The notes under the pieces are model-generated. The model saw nothing but the letters and a program-made list of their open reading frames with translations, made no database searches and was not told the origin of the DNA. Below are positions 8,842 to 16,988 of a DNA stretch of 64,000 bases, piece after piece (positions within the stretch are counted from its first letter, which is position 1; each line of letters opens with the position of its first letter). The DNA is taken from positions 62,001 to 126,000 of the forward strand of contig JAEZKC010000035.1 in NCBI GenBank assembly GCA_023436205.1. The letters are read 5' to 3'. This DNA is from Fibrobacterota bacterium (GTDB lineage: Bacteria; Fibrobacterota; Chitinivibrionia; Chitinivibrionales; Chitinispirillaceae). The translations under genes and the position numbers were made by a program.

Positions 8842-9174
8842 TATAACGGTAATCCGAACGTAAGAAGATTAGAACACCAAAGAAGATAAAATAAATGTTC
8901 TACACCATGAAAGAGCAAGTAGTATCGGTACTTTTGAGCACTTGACGTTCTAAGGCCTGCGTGCTCTATCCCTTCAAATGACAGGGAATTAGCTCTAAAA
9001 AGGGGCGCTTTGAGCTCTTGGGAAATGGTGCTCGAACCAGCTCCGGCGGAGAATTCGATTAGTTTTTACAACTTGAATTGGCAAAAGAAAAATAAACTGT
9101 GTATATTATATAATGTGCCGAGCCTTTTTCGGTTTCCGCCGGCATGTTAAACACCCATCATCAGGAGGCTCGCT
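8842..9174. other. Divergent intergenic region between argF and spoVG
   Basis: 333 bases with no credible gene. The right end carries the spoVG promoter (described separately) and Shine-Dalgarno. An inverted pair GAGCAC (8936-8941) and GTGCTC (8961-8966) with a 19-base loop is visible in the middle; it is weak and unassigned. The promoter for argF must also lie here, but I see no convincing -35/-10 pair on the minus strand and no recognisable arginine-repressor box. Confidence 0.5.
9078..9107 (+). promoter_or_regulatory. Predicted sigma-70 promoter of spoVG
   Basis: TTGGCA (9078-9083) and TATATT (9102-9107) are separated by 18 bases; an overlapping TATAAT lies at 9109-9114. The predicted leader to the GTG start is about 60 bases and contains the AGGAGG ribosome site. 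Confidence 0.6.
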
Positions 9175-9510
9175 GTGGAGATCACAGAGGTAAGGATAAC
9201 CTTGAGAAACGAGGACAAGCTGAAGGCTTTTGCGAGCATTACGCTTGATAATTGTTTTGTTGTCAGGGGATTGAAAGTCATTAATGGATCCCAGGGTTTT
9301 TTTGTTTCAATGCCCAGCCGCCGAAGACACGACGGCACCTTCCAGGATTATGCCCACCCCATAAATAACGAGATGCGGCAGAAAATTGAAGATTCGGTTT
9401 TGGATGCTTTTGAAAATGAACTTAGCAAGTGGGGTGGAGTTGAAGCATTTGCCGCCAATTTCGTACATTCCGGCAACCATGGATCAGATTATCTGGATGA
9501 TGGGGATTAA
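9175..9510 (+). CDS. spoVG: SpoVG-family nucleic-acid-binding regulator
   Basis: A 111-residue member of the SpoVG family, a small site-specific DNA/RNA-binding regulator first known from sporulation and septation in Bacillus but widespread in non-sporulating bacteria. The family core is complete: EITEVRI at the N terminus, GFFVSMPSRR in the middle and the segment containing AHPIN. It starts with GTG behind a strong TCAGGAGG site. The C-terminal extension (roughly residues 88-111) is longer than the minimal family. The locus order spoVG, tRNA-Gln, L25, pth recalls the spoVG-ctc-pth neighbourhood of other phyla. Confidence 0.92.
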   Translation: MEITEVRITLRNEDKLKAFASITLDNCFVVRGLKVINGSQGFFVSMPSRRRHDGTFQDYAHPINNEMRQKIEDSVLDAFENELSKWGGVEAFAANFVHSGNHGSDYLDDGD

Positions 9511-9661
9511 AAGAAAATTTAGAGATAGCTGAACATCCCATTCAAGGGTGCACTAAAGTCATCCCGCAAAATATCAGTTTGGTTTTCTGGCACTCTTTTT
9601 TCTTTCTTCAGCACATGCCATATAATATATTGTAAGATTGTTTCGAAAATCCGGCCTTTGC

Positions 9662-9736
9662 TGGGGCGTCGACAAGTGGCAAGTCACGTGGTTTTGGTCC
9701 ATGTATTCGGAGGTTCGAATCCTTCCGCCCCAGCCA
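9662..9736 (+). tRNA. tRNA-Gln (anticodon UUG)
   Basis: A cloverleaf can be folded by eye. The acceptor stem TGGGGCG pairs with CGCCCCA, the anticodon stem CGTGG/CCATG encloses loop TTTTGGT (anticodon TTG), and the T-arm carries TTCGAAT. The 3' CCA is encoded (9734-9736). A TATAAT at 9621-9626 may be its -10 element, with no clear -35. Confidence 0.95.
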
Positions 9737-9794
9737 TTCTGTATGGCTAAAAAATTTATTATACTCTACAGCTTTTGTCCGAGGAGGTCGTACT

Positions 9795-10394
9795 TTGGAT
9801 ATCGTTAAATTGCAGGCACGTGTACGGGAAGGTGCCGGGAAATCTTATACCCGCAAGGCGCGTGCTCAGGGTTGGGTTCCCGCCATTTATTACGGACATG
9901 ACCAGGAGCCCAAAAAAATTGAAGTGGCCTACAGAGATTTTGCCACTCTTGCCAGAAAAAAGCAGCTTACTCATCTGATTGATCTCGGTCTGGCTGGGGA
10001 AGATTCAATCGCTGTGGTGCGTGAAGTTCAGCGCCATGTGCTTAAGGACACTCTCTTTTACCATGTTGATTTCATGCATGTGGCAATGAATGAAAAAGTC
10101 GTGGTGGAAGTACCCCTTGAGCTGACCGGAATCGCCTTCGGAGTAAAGAACGACAACGGCGTGTTGGGGCATCCTATTAAAGTAGTAAAAGTAGAATGTC
10201 TGCCCAGGGATATTCCCGAAAAGGTCTCCATCGATGTTTCCGAGTTGAAAATTGGTGATTCCATCCATGTCAAAGATGTGTCTTTCCCCAACTTCACGAT
10301 CAAGGATTCCCCTGATGAAGTGTTGGCAGTAGTGACACATGGCACTCGGGAAGCTGCTTCAGAGGCAAAGCCTGAGGAGCCGGCTGCAAGCTGA
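9795..10394 (+). CDS. rplY: Ribosomal protein L25, long Ctc/TL5 form
   Basis: A 199-residue large-subunit protein that binds 5S rRNA. The N-terminal L25 domain (about residues 1-90) is followed by the beta-rich C-terminal domain of the Ctc/TL5 type, ending in an acidic alanine-rich tail. The start is TTG, chosen because GAGGAGGT lies six bases upstream and the family N terminus begins there. The gene is followed 18 bases later by pth, a classic pairing. Confidence 0.93.
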   Translation: MDIVKLQARVREGAGKSYTRKARAQGWVPAIYYGHDQEPKKIEVAYRDFATLARKKQLTHLIDLGLAGEDSIAVVREVQRHVLKDTLFYHVDFMHVAMNEKVVVEVPLELTGIAFGVKNDNGVLGHPIKVVKVECLPRDIPEKVSIDVSELKIGDSIHVKDVSFPNFTIKDSPDEVLAVVTHGTREAASEAKPEEPAAS

Positions 10395-10404
10395 AGTCAG
10401 CTTG
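10387..10404 (+). promoter_or_regulatory. Perfect hairpin across the rplY stop codon
   Basis: CAAGCTG and CAGCTTG form a 7-bp stem with loop AAGT, and the TGA stop of rplY lies inside it. There is no T-tract, so it is not a standard terminator; it lies nine bases before the pth start. Confidence 0.4.
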
Positions 10405-10412
10405 AGTGAAAA

Positions 10413-11063
10413 ATGGATATTTTTTCGCTCTTTGGTAAAATTTGGGGCAGAAGCCGGATTGATGTTAAACCGGCACATCTGCTGATTGGTTTAGGCAATC
10501 CGGGTGAGGAATACCTTCAGACCCGTCACAATATCGGTTTCAGAATCATTGACAAGCTGGCTTCCAGTCTTGAAGGTAAATCGGTGGAAAGACGGTGTGA
10601 GTCGGTGTGCATGGCAGCCACTCTTAATTCCGGGGCTCAGGTTCTGCTGATCAAACCCTTGACTTTCATGAACCGGTCCGGCGATGCTGTGAAAGCATGC
10701 ATCGAGGAATACGACGTGTCTCTTGGGGATTGTTTAGTCATCGTTGATGATTTCAACATACCCTTGGGTTCGATTCGTTTTCGCAAGGAGGGAACTCATG
10801 GAGGTCACAACGGATTGCGTTCCATCATATCTAATGTGGGTTCTCAGTTCCCCCGTTTGAGGGTGGGGATTGGTCCGCTTCCTTCCGGAGTTGATATAAT
10901 CAGCTTCGTACTGGGTAGTTTTACCGAGCGGGAAAATGAGATGGTGGAGAAAGTTATTGAAGGAGCCGCAAAAGCAGTTCTCTTCATGCTAGAAAACGGA
11001 ATCGAAAAAACTATGAACAAGTACAATTCCATCTCGCTTCTGGGCGAGAGCGGAAAGGAATAA
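10413..11063 (+). CDS. pth: Peptidyl-tRNA hydrolase
   Basis: Releases tRNA from peptidyl-tRNA that drops off ribosomes. The family signature LLIGLGNPGEEY begins near residue 23, with the catalytic His in TRHNIGF. MNRSG, VDDFNIPLG and GTHGGHNGLRS supply the other conserved residues. At 216 residues it has about 20 extra N-terminal residues compared with the usual start just before LIGLGNPG; no in-frame start with a ribosome site lies nearer the domain, so the longer form is kept. The Shine-Dalgarno is weak, fitting coupling to rplY. Confidence 0.94.
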   Translation: MDIFSLFGKIWGRSRIDVKPAHLLIGLGNPGEEYLQTRHNIGFRIIDKLASSLEGKSVERRCESVCMAATLNSGAQVLLIKPLTFMNRSGDAVKACIEEYDVSLGDCLVIVDDFNIPLGSIRFRKEGTHGGHNGLRSIISNVGSQFPRLRVGIGPLPSGVDIISFVLGSFTERENEMVEKVIEGAAKAVLFMLENGIEKTMNKYNSISLLGESGKE

Positions 11064-11067
11064 TCCT

Positions 11068-11091
11068 GCTCCGGGCCATTAGCTCCGGAGC
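11068..11091 (+). promoter_or_regulatory. Hairpin in the rpsF leader
   Basis: GCTCCGG (11068-11074) pairs with CCGGAGC (11085-11091) around a 10-base loop, just after the pth stop and about a dozen bases before the rpsF Shine-Dalgarno. No T-tract follows. It could be a site for S6:S18 autoregulation, known upstream of rpsF in several phyla, or a simple processing or 3'-end hairpin. Confidence 0.4.
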
Positions 11092-11114
11092 CAAACGACC
11101 ATAGGAGGTTTTCA

Positions 11115-11495
11115 GTGATTAGACCCTACGAAACGGTGATCGTGATCGACGGGACTCTTCCCGAAGATGTGATCCAGAAGGAACAGAAGCAGATTGAGGA
11201 ATTCTTCCAGAGTAATGCCGAGCTGGAGAAAACTGATGTCTGGGGCAAGCGTGCTCTGGCTTATCCCATCAACAAGAAAAGAAGCGGTCACTATGTTCTT
11301 TTCCTCTATAAGGGAGAGGGAACTGTGCCGGCTGAGTTTGAAAAGTTCATAAAGTTGAACGAGTCGATTCTGCGTCATCTTACCACAATCAGAAATGTTA
11401 AGAACGACGCTGCTCGTGAAGCACTGGCTGCCCGCAGAGAAAAGGGCGAGGTGGTTGGCAGAGTGGAAGACAGAGAAGACGCAGATCAGGAATAA
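11115..11495 (+). CDS. rpsF: Ribosomal protein S6
   Basis: A small-subunit protein that pairs with S18 on the platform of the 30S particle. At 126 residues it has the family features RPYETVIVIDG at the start, GKRALAYPINKKRSGHYVLF in the middle and a charged tail. It starts with GTG behind AGGAGG. It opens the rpsF-rpsR-rplI operon; unlike many bacteria there is no ssb gene between rpsF and rpsR, only 23 bases. Confidence 0.95.
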   Translation: MIRPYETVIVIDGTLPEDVIQKEQKQIEEFFQSNAELEKTDVWGKRALAYPINKKRSGHYVLFLYKGEGTVPAEFEKFIKLNESILRHLTTIRNVKNDAAREALAARREKGEVVGRVEDREDADQE

Positions 11496-11518
11496 CCGGG
11501 AAACTGAGGAGATAAACC

Positions 11519-11749
11519 ATGGCTTTTGGAAAAAGAAGAACAAAAAAGGTGTGCTGGTTCGAAGCCAATAAGGTCGAACCTGATTACAAGGATATTAAGA
11601 TCATCGGCAGATATGTGACTGAACGCGGGAAAATCGTGCCTCGCCGTCTGTCTGGCGTAAGTTCAAAGAATCAGAGAAAGTTGGCTGTCGCGGTCAAGCG
11701 CGCCAGACATCTTGCACTTCTGCCGTTTGTGGCTGAAAACATTAAATAA
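11519..11749 (+). CDS. rpsR: Ribosomal protein S18
   Basis: A 76-residue small-subunit protein, the binding partner of S6. The conserved segment DYKDIKIIGRYVTERGKI and the basic run through SSKNQRKL are present. The C terminus (VKRARHLALLPF) is typical. It begins 23 bases after rpsF behind GAGGAG. One cysteine near the N terminus is not enough for a zinc site. Confidence 0.95.
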   Translation: MAFGKRRTKKVCWFEANKVEPDYKDIKIIGRYVTERGKIVPRRLSGVSSKNQRKLAVAVKRARHLALLPFVAENIK

Positions 11750-11784
11750 ACTCCCATCCGGCATATTTGAAGGAGCAATACATT

Positions 11785-12234
11785 ATGGAAGTCGTTCTTA
11801 AAAAGGATTATGAGAATCTCGGCAAGGCGATGGAAATCGTTTCTGTCAAGGATGGGTTCGCGAGAAATTTCCTCATCCCCAGAGGAATCGCCGTGATCGC
11901 CACTGAAGGAAACAAGCATCAGGTTGCTGAATTGAAGCGCCTCTCCGAAAAGCGTGAGGAGAAAATGCTTAAGGAAGCCCGCCAGCTTGCCAAGCAAATC
12001 GAGCAGACTCCCTGCACCATTCCTGTCAAGGTTGGTGAAGAAGAGAAAATCTTCGGGTCTGTCACTGCTCAGGATCTCTCCGAGTTCCTCAAGAAAGAGG
12101 GATTCAATGTGGAAAAACGGCAGGTGATACTCGAGGAGCCTATAAAGCAGCTCGGCGTCTACTCTGTTAAAATCAATCTCTACAGAGATGTCGATGCAAA
12201 ACTGAAGGTTTGGGTGGTCAAGGAAGAGAGCTGA
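11785..12234 (+). CDS. rplI: Ribosomal protein L9
   Basis: A 149-residue large-subunit protein with the N-terminal rRNA-binding domain (MEVVLKKDYENLGKAMEI, then KDGFARNFLIPRG), the long connecting helix rich in lysine and glutamate, and the C-terminal domain (FGSVTAQDLSE). The ATG at 11785 is preferred over an in-frame TTG 18 bases upstream: AAGGAG lies seven bases before it and the family N terminus starts exactly there. Last gene of the S6-S18-L9 operon. Confidence 0.95.
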   Translation: MEVVLKKDYENLGKAMEIVSVKDGFARNFLIPRGIAVIATEGNKHQVAELKRLSEKREEKMLKEARQLAKQIEQTPCTIPVKVGEEEKIFGSVTAQDLSEFLKKEGFNVEKRQVILEEPIKQLGVYSVKINLYRDVDAKLKVWVVKEES

Positions 12235-12279
12235 CCGTTCATCTTACAGTTGGGCTGTGCAGTGAAGAAGTAACTTCAT

Positions 12280-12327
12280 GCCGGGCATCCTGGAGTGTAA
12301 GCATCCGGATTACCCGGCTTTTTCTTT
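12280..12327 (+). terminator. Probable intrinsic terminator after rplI
   Basis: GCCGGG (12280-12285) pairs with CCCGGC (12313-12318), followed by TTTTTCTTT. The loop is long (27 bases) and has a small internal palindrome, so the fold is plausible rather than certain. Confidence 0.55.
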
Positions 12328-12360
12328 AGGTAATCGTTTTTGTGCATAGAGGAGAAAATA

Positions 12361-13248
12361 ATGGAATTTCGCGGTTGTTATGTCGCAATTGTCACCCCCT
12401 TCACCAGTGAAGGTGCGCTGGATGAAGAGGGGCTAAGGTCAAATATCGAGTTTCTTATCACCCGGGGAGTTGCGGGTATTGTTCCCTGCGGAACTACCGG
12501 TGAATCTGCCACCCTGTCATGGGAGGAACATAACAGAGTGGTTGATATTGCAATTGAACAGGCCAAGGGACGCGTGCAGGTCATTGCCGGAGCCGGGTCC
12601 AATAACACTCAGGAGGCGATTGCCGCTGCTCGTCATGCAAAAGAGAGTGGTGCTGATGCCATTCTGAGCATTACTCCTTATTATAATAAACCCACTCAGG
12701 AGGGACTTTACCAGCACTTCAAGGCAATTGCCCAGAGTGTGGATATTCCCATGGTGGTGTACAATGTTCCCGGGCGCACTGGAGTAAATCTGGCTCCCGA
12801 AACACTGCAGCGGCTTTGTGAGTTCCCCACTATCGTGGCTGTTAAAGAAGCCAGTGGCAATGTTACTCAGGTTTCCGAGATTCATCGCCTCTGCGGCGAC
12901 CGTCTTGCCATTCTTTCCGGTGATGACGGTCTGACTCTTCCTATACTTGCCTGTGGGGGTAAAGGCGTTATCTCTGTAATTGCCAATGTGGTTCCCGACA
13001 AAATGAGCACTATGATCAGTTCATATTTGAATGGTGATCGCAGTAAGGCTTTGGAACTGCACGAGGAACTCCTCCCACTGTCGCAGATTGTGTTCATTGA
13101 GACCAATCCAGTTCCAGTGAAAGCCTGCATGGATCAGATGGGTTTGGCGGCCGGGCCGGTTAGACTTCCGCTGGTTTCCATGAGTGAACGCAATAAACAG
13201 CAGCTCCTCAGCGTATTCGAGAGGTACTCTGCTTCCAAAAATTCTTGA
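12361..13248 (+). CDS. dapA: 4-hydroxy-tetrahydrodipicolinate synthase
   Basis: Condenses pyruvate with aspartate semialdehyde at the branch to lysine and diaminopimelate. At 295 residues, the TIM barrel shows YVAIVTPF, the family pattern GTTGESATLS, YYNKPTQEG, YNVPGRTG and the Schiff-base lysine in VAVKEASG. The ATG at 12361 is chosen over an in-frame GTG 21 bases upstream because GAGGAG immediately precedes it. dapB follows 12 bases later, so the two are co-transcribed; lysA, the last step, lies elsewhere at 36675. Confidence 0.96.
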   Translation: MEFRGCYVAIVTPFTSEGALDEEGLRSNIEFLITRGVAGIVPCGTTGESATLSWEEHNRVVDIAIEQAKGRVQVIAGAGSNNTQEAIAAARHAKESGADAILSITPYYNKPTQEGLYQHFKAIAQSVDIPMVVYNVPGRTGVNLAPETLQRLCEFPTIVAVKEASGNVTQVSEIHRLCGDRLAILSGDDGLTLPILACGGKGVISVIANVVPDKMSTMISSYLNGDRSKALELHEELLPLSQIVFIETNPVPVKACMDQMGLAAGPVRLPLVSMSERNKQQLLSVFERYSASKNS

Positions 13249-13260
13249 AAGGGACCCGCA

Positions 13261-14067
13261 GTGGCAACAGATATCATTATTATAGGCGCTCTGGGCAGAA
13301 TGGGTATCGAGATCGCCAGGGTAGTTCTGGATGATCCCGAAGTCAGGCTGGCCGGATGTGTGGAGTACGCTTCTCATCCTAAAATGGGAGCAGATTACGG
13401 GAGTTGTATCGGGGTTGACTGCGGAGGAGTGAAAGTTACTTCTTCCGTGGAACAGACTGATGTTGAAGGTGGAGTGATCATTGATTTTTCTTCTGTGCAA
13501 TCCACTCGCGCACTTCTGGAAAACGCCTCCAAGGTAAATCGCCCCATGGTTGTGGGTACTACCGGATTAGAAAAGAGTGATTATGAGCTGGCTGCAAAGG
13601 CTGCTCAGTTTATTCCCATTGTGGTTAGTCCAAATATGAGCTTGGGGGTAAATCTGCTTTTTTCACTCACAGATTTGGTAGCCAAGCGGTTAAAAGGTAA
13701 TTTTGATATAGAGATCGTTGAAGCGCATCACCGGTTCAAGAAGGATTCTCCAAGCGGCACCGCTCGCAAACTGGGCGAAATCGTGGCCGATGCCCTGGGG
13801 CAGACTTATGATGAAGCGGTGCGCAATGGCAGATCTGGAATGGCTTCCTCTACCCGTTCTCCTCTGGAAATCGGCATGCATGCTGTTCGCGGGGGAGATA
13901 TTGTTGGTGATCACACCGTGCTGTTTGCCGGCATGGGGGAGAGGGTTGAACTGAGGCACATGGCTCACAGTAGAGCCACTTTTGCCAGAGGTGCTGTCGA
14001 AACAGCTAAATGGCTGGCTTCAAAGCAGCCTGGTTCTTATACTATGAAGGATGTGCTTGGGCTGTAG
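13261..14067 (+). CDS. dapB: 4-hydroxy-tetrahydrodipicolinate reductase
   Basis: The NAD(P)H-dependent second step of the diaminopimelate branch. At 268 residues, the N-terminal Rossmann motif is GALGRMG, with GTTGLEKSDYE in the hinge and the catalytic signature VEAHHRFKKDSPSGTA near residue 155. The GTG start sits seven bases behind AAAGGG. It forms an operon with dapA, and the next gene starts 22 bases after its stop, so the downstream envelope proteins may share the transcript. Confidence 0.96.
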   Translation: MATDIIIIGALGRMGIEIARVVLDDPEVRLAGCVEYASHPKMGADYGSCIGVDCGGVKVTSSVEQTDVEGGVIIDFSSVQSTRALLENASKVNRPMVVGTTGLEKSDYELAAKAAQFIPIVVSPNMSLGVNLLFSLTDLVAKRLKGNFDIEIVEAHHRFKKDSPSGTARKLGEIVADALGQTYDEAVRNGRSGMASSTRSPLEIGMHAVRGGDIVGDHTVLFAGMGERVELRHMAHSRATFARGAVETAKWLASKQPGSYTMKDVLGL

Positions 14068-14089
14068 TTTTCCTGAATTGAGGAGTGGT

Positions 14090-15418
14090 ATGATCCGTTG
14101 CATGCTGTCTGTTTTATGTTGTGTGGCTTTTGTGGCTGCAAACCCGGTTCCTGTTCAGCCGTCTGATGAAGCATCGACAGGTGGTGCAGTTCTGGAATCG
14201 GTTGTTGATGAGGAAATTGTTGATGAGGAATTGGTTGTTTCCGATTCTTCGGCATCTGTCCTCGGCCCGGATACCCTAAAAGAGGCAGACAGCTTAAAAA
14301 CTGCGGAAAAGAAACCATCTGGCGAACTGGATCTGGATAAGCTGCTCACTGAGGAAGGCGAAGAAGATTTGCTTGCCGGTGAAAAGGTACAGGCTGAAGC
14401 CAAAACAGTTTCTACAGGGGATTCTTTGGTAAAAACTGATACCACTGGAATCGAAAATGTGAATACCACCAGTCCAATAGATATTGGCATTAATAAACGG
14501 GGGGCTCTACCACCCCCCGTTTCTGAGAAAATCAATTCATCAGATTCGGATACAGCTTCTTCAGCTCCTGTAATTGAAGATACCAAATCCATAAATTTTG
14601 CTCAGAATCTTAAAGAATACCGTTCTCCGAGAAAAGCAATGTTGTTATCCCTTCTGGTCCCGGGTTTAGGGCAGGCTTATGCCCGAAGCTACTGGAAGGC
14701 TGGAGCCTTTATTGCTGCCGAAGCGGCGATTGTCGGGGTGGCAGTTGCTTTCAAGGTAAATGCGAATTCCAAAACAAAGGAAGCGCATGATTTCGCTGAC
14801 AAGCATTTCAGCATAGATTCTCTCAAAAATTATAGCGCCGCTCTTGAGCAGCAGTTCAAAGACAGGGGCAAGCAGGATTACTATGATGAATCTGTGATTA
14901 AAACCAATCTGACAGATTCAATGTTTTTCGCATCCGCGGATACCAAGGAGAGCTATTTCTACGACAGGATTGAACAGAACTTCATGGCTCAAGGCTGGGT
15001 GGACTGTGAGCCCAAGCTTCAGGATATTATTGCCGGAGACACCATCGCCGGTAATTACGGCAGCTATATTCGCAGTGGAGCCGATACTGCCTATGCTTTT
15101 TTCTATGCATTCAGAATCTTGGATGAAGCCGGAAGGAGAGTTTCCGGAGATACTTTGTTTGGTTTTTCTAATTACCAGAACCAGTACAGCAAAATGGTCG
15201 ATGAATCGCATCAGTTAAATGAATATGTCAAGTACACTCTGTATGGTTTACTCATAAATCATATCGTATCTGCAATCGATGCCGGTTTTACAGCTAAGGC
15301 CTATAATTCAGCTCTTCTTGGAAAAGAGAGCGCGTGGAATCGACTCAGTGTCGAGCAGCAGTATGTGTTTACTGGCTCTGAAACAGTACCGGGACTTGCT
15401 TTGAAGGTGAAATTTTGA
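14090..15418 (+). CDS. Exported DUF5683-like envelope protein with acidic stalk
   Basis: A 442-residue protein starting with a signal-peptide-like stretch (CMLSVLCCVAFVAANP), then about 170 residues rich in Glu, Asp, Ser and Thr that look disordered. A domain follows with RKAMLLSLLVPGLGQAYARS, resembling the PGLGQ-Y-x-x-YWK signature of DUF5683. Two hydrophobic segments flank a soluble middle part. The ATG at 14090 behind GAGGAG is preferred to an upstream TTG that would overlap dapB. The next gene encodes a related shorter protein and overlaps it by four bases. The function is unknown; an envelope location is inferred. Confidence 0.72.
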   Translation: MIRCMLSVLCCVAFVAANPVPVQPSDEASTGGAVLESVVDEEIVDEELVVSDSSASVLGPDTLKEADSLKTAEKKPSGELDLDKLLTEEGEEDLLAGEKVQAEAKTVSTGDSLVKTDTTGIENVNTTSPIDIGINKRGALPPPVSEKINSSDSDTASSAPVIEDTKSINFAQNLKEYRSPRKAMLLSLLVPGLGQAYARSYWKAGAFIAAEAAIVGVAVAFKVNANSKTKEAHDFADKHFSIDSLKNYSAALEQQFKDRGKQDYYDESVIKTNLTDSMFFASADTKESYFYDRIEQNFMAQGWVDCEPKLQDIIAGDTIAGNYGSYIRSGADTAYAFFYAFRILDEAGRRVSGDTLFGFSNYQNQYSKMVDESHQLNEYVKYTLYGLLINHIVSAIDAGFTAKAYNSALLGKESAWNRLSVEQQYVFTGSETVPGLALKVKF

Positions 15419-16104
15419 ACATATTTACATTTGCAATGTTGATTCTTGCGGCTTTCAGTATTCAATCGTATGCTCAATTGACTGTTGAGGATGATATCGT
15501 TACTGATGAAGTGAATATTTTTCAGCCTGATTCACAGAACAGTCGTTCTACGGCTTTGGCCATGGCAGCATCACTTGCGGTCCCGGGAATGGGGCACCAT
15601 TATCTTGGCAAGCAGAATTCCGCATTTACCTTTCTGGCGATTGATGCCGTAGCTCTACTCGGGGCGCTTGTGCTTAATAATCTGCACGTGCGTCAGGAGG
15701 CTGATGCCAGGTCATTTGCAGTGCAGAATGCCAATATCGAAAAGCCGCTCGATAACGAGAAATACTGGAGGCAGGTTGGAGCGCAGTTGGAATCTGATGG
15801 CTATAATAACATGGTGGCCAGTTTACGGAGTGGTGAAATAGATGACTATTATCCCATTCCAGGAAGCTGGTGGCATTGGAACGATGAGGGGCAGCAGGAC
15901 AAGTTCAACAGTCTTCGCCAGAAGTCCCGTCAGTTGAAGGTTGCCTCCTATTTCTTCATAGGAGGAATGGTGCTTAACAGAGTAATTTCCACTGTGGATT
16001 TGAAAGTAAAGTCGAATCGAAAAATTCTGAGCTCACTGGAAGTGGAACCTTCCCTTAATCCGGACCTTTCCGGAGCATCTGTGATCATATCCGGTCGTTT
16101 TTAG
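15415..16104 (+). CDS. Exported DUF5683-like protein, shorter paralogue
   Basis: A 229-residue protein with an N-terminal signal peptide (cleavage likely after SYAQ, residue 21). It has the same core as its neighbour: LAMAASLAVPGMGHHYLGK followed by a hydrophobic segment, a soluble polar region and a second hydrophobic segment near residue 180. The start is a TTG overlapping the upstream TGA (TTGA); a later ATG at 15436 would remove half the signal peptide. The coupling and shared core suggest the two products act together. Confidence 0.7.
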   Translation: MNIFTFAMLILAAFSIQSYAQLTVEDDIVTDEVNIFQPDSQNSRSTALAMAASLAVPGMGHHYLGKQNSAFTFLAIDAVALLGALVLNNLHVRQEADARSFAVQNANIEKPLDNEKYWRQVGAQLESDGYNNMVASLRSGEIDDYYPIPGSWWHWNDEGQQDKFNSLRQKSRQLKVASYFFIGGMVLNRVISTVDLKVKSNRKILSSLEVEPSLNPDLSGASVIISGRF

Positions 16105-16251
16105 GTGTACATGCTCTTGCCCTCTCTCACTCTTGTTTGTATTTTTTCTTCTTGGGACGTACCTTTTTCAACTTTCAGGCAATTTGATCTCGGCAACACC
16201 TGCAGATTTCCTGAATGAATCCAAACATCTGCAAGGCGGAGGGGAAGCAAC

Positions 16252-16731
16252 ATGCGTTGTCCATACTGCAGTCATGAGGAAGACAAGGTAGTCGACTCAA
16301 GGACAAGTAAAGAGGGACGGGCTGTCAGAAGGAGACGGGAGTGCCTGAATTGCGGCCGTCGGTTTACTACTTACGAATACATCGAAAACATCTCTCTTAC
16401 CATTATTAAAAACGATCAGCGTCGTGAACCCTACGATCGTCAGAAACTGATGCAGGGTATTACTGCCGCCTGCAAAAAACGTCCAGTCAGTGTGAAGAAG
16501 ATTGAAAGCATTGTGGACAAGATTGAGAACCAGATTGAGAAGCTTGGAAAAAATGAGGTTCCCAGTTCCGATATCGGCAAAATGGTTATGACTGAGCTTT
16601 ATGGTCTTGATGAAGTGGCGTATGTGCGTTTTGCGTCGGTTTACCGCAAATTTAAGGATATCAGTGAATTTATTTCTGAAGTCAAAGAAATAGAATCCAA
16701 GACAGAACCGGCACCGAAAGAGAAAATATAG
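16252..16731 (+). CDS. nrdR: Transcriptional repressor NrdR
   Basis: A 159-residue regulator that senses ATP/dATP and represses ribonucleotide reductase genes. The N-terminal zinc ribbon is MRCPYCS with CLNCGRRF, and the ATP-cone domain begins at SLTIIKNDQRREPYDRQKL. The start follows a GGCGGAGGGGAAG ribosome site. No nrd gene lies in the window. An acidic-basic C-terminal tail completes the usual length. Confidence 0.96.
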   Translation: MRCPYCSHEEDKVVDSRTSKEGRAVRRRRECLNCGRRFTTYEYIENISLTIIKNDQRREPYDRQKLMQGITAACKKRPVSVKKIESIVDKIENQIEKLGKNEVPSSDIGKMVMTELYGLDEVAYVRFASVYRKFKDISEFISEVKEIESKTEPAPKEKI

Positions 16732-16734
16732 GAA

Positions 16735-16766
16735 AACCTGACCGGCTCTTTAGATCCGGTCAGGTT
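16735..16766. terminator. Bidirectional intrinsic terminator after nrdR
   Basis: A perfect 11-bp stem AACCTGACCGG / CCGGTCAGGTT with a 10-base loop, T-rich afterwards. It lies between convergent nrdR and the small minus-strand gene. Confidence 0.85.
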
Positions 16767-16772
16767 GATTCT

Positions 16773-16988
16773 TTATTCAAGCTCTATTATGCTGCCTGAG
16801 GCACTGAGCTCATCGTAGAAGTCTTCCTTGAAATAATGGAATCCCTGGTCATCATTTGAGTAGAACTCACTGGCCTCTTCGTTGAAAAAACGTCTGAGGA
16901 CCAAGTCCTTGCTGTCACCCTCAATGATTCTGTGACGCAGCTGTATTTTTTTGGAAGGTGTTACAAATGCAATGGCATATTTCGACAT
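16773..16988 (-). CDS. Small acidic protein, unknown function
   Basis: 71 residues, soluble, with a basic first half (PSKKIQLRHRIIEG) and an acidic, aromatic second half (FYSNDDQGFHYFKEDFYDE). GGGGAG lies nine bases before the ATG and a strong terminator follows the stop, both supporting a real gene. No family was recognised. It is a single-gene unit between nrdR and a peptidoglycan enzyme. Confidence 0.6.
   Translation of the reverse strand: MSKYAIAFVTPSKKIQLRHRIIEGDSKDLVLRRFFNEEASEFYSNDDQGFHYFKEDFYDELSASGSIIELE

Noticed and set aside
9028..9055. T-loop-like GGTTCGAG on the minus strand in the argF-spoVG spacer
   Set aside because: The flanking bases do not form a T-stem, and no acceptor or anticodon arm can be folded around it.
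14155..14592. A serine-rich minus-strand ORF within the DUF5683-like gene
   Set aside because: It is the reverse of the acidic stalk codons; no start signal or family.
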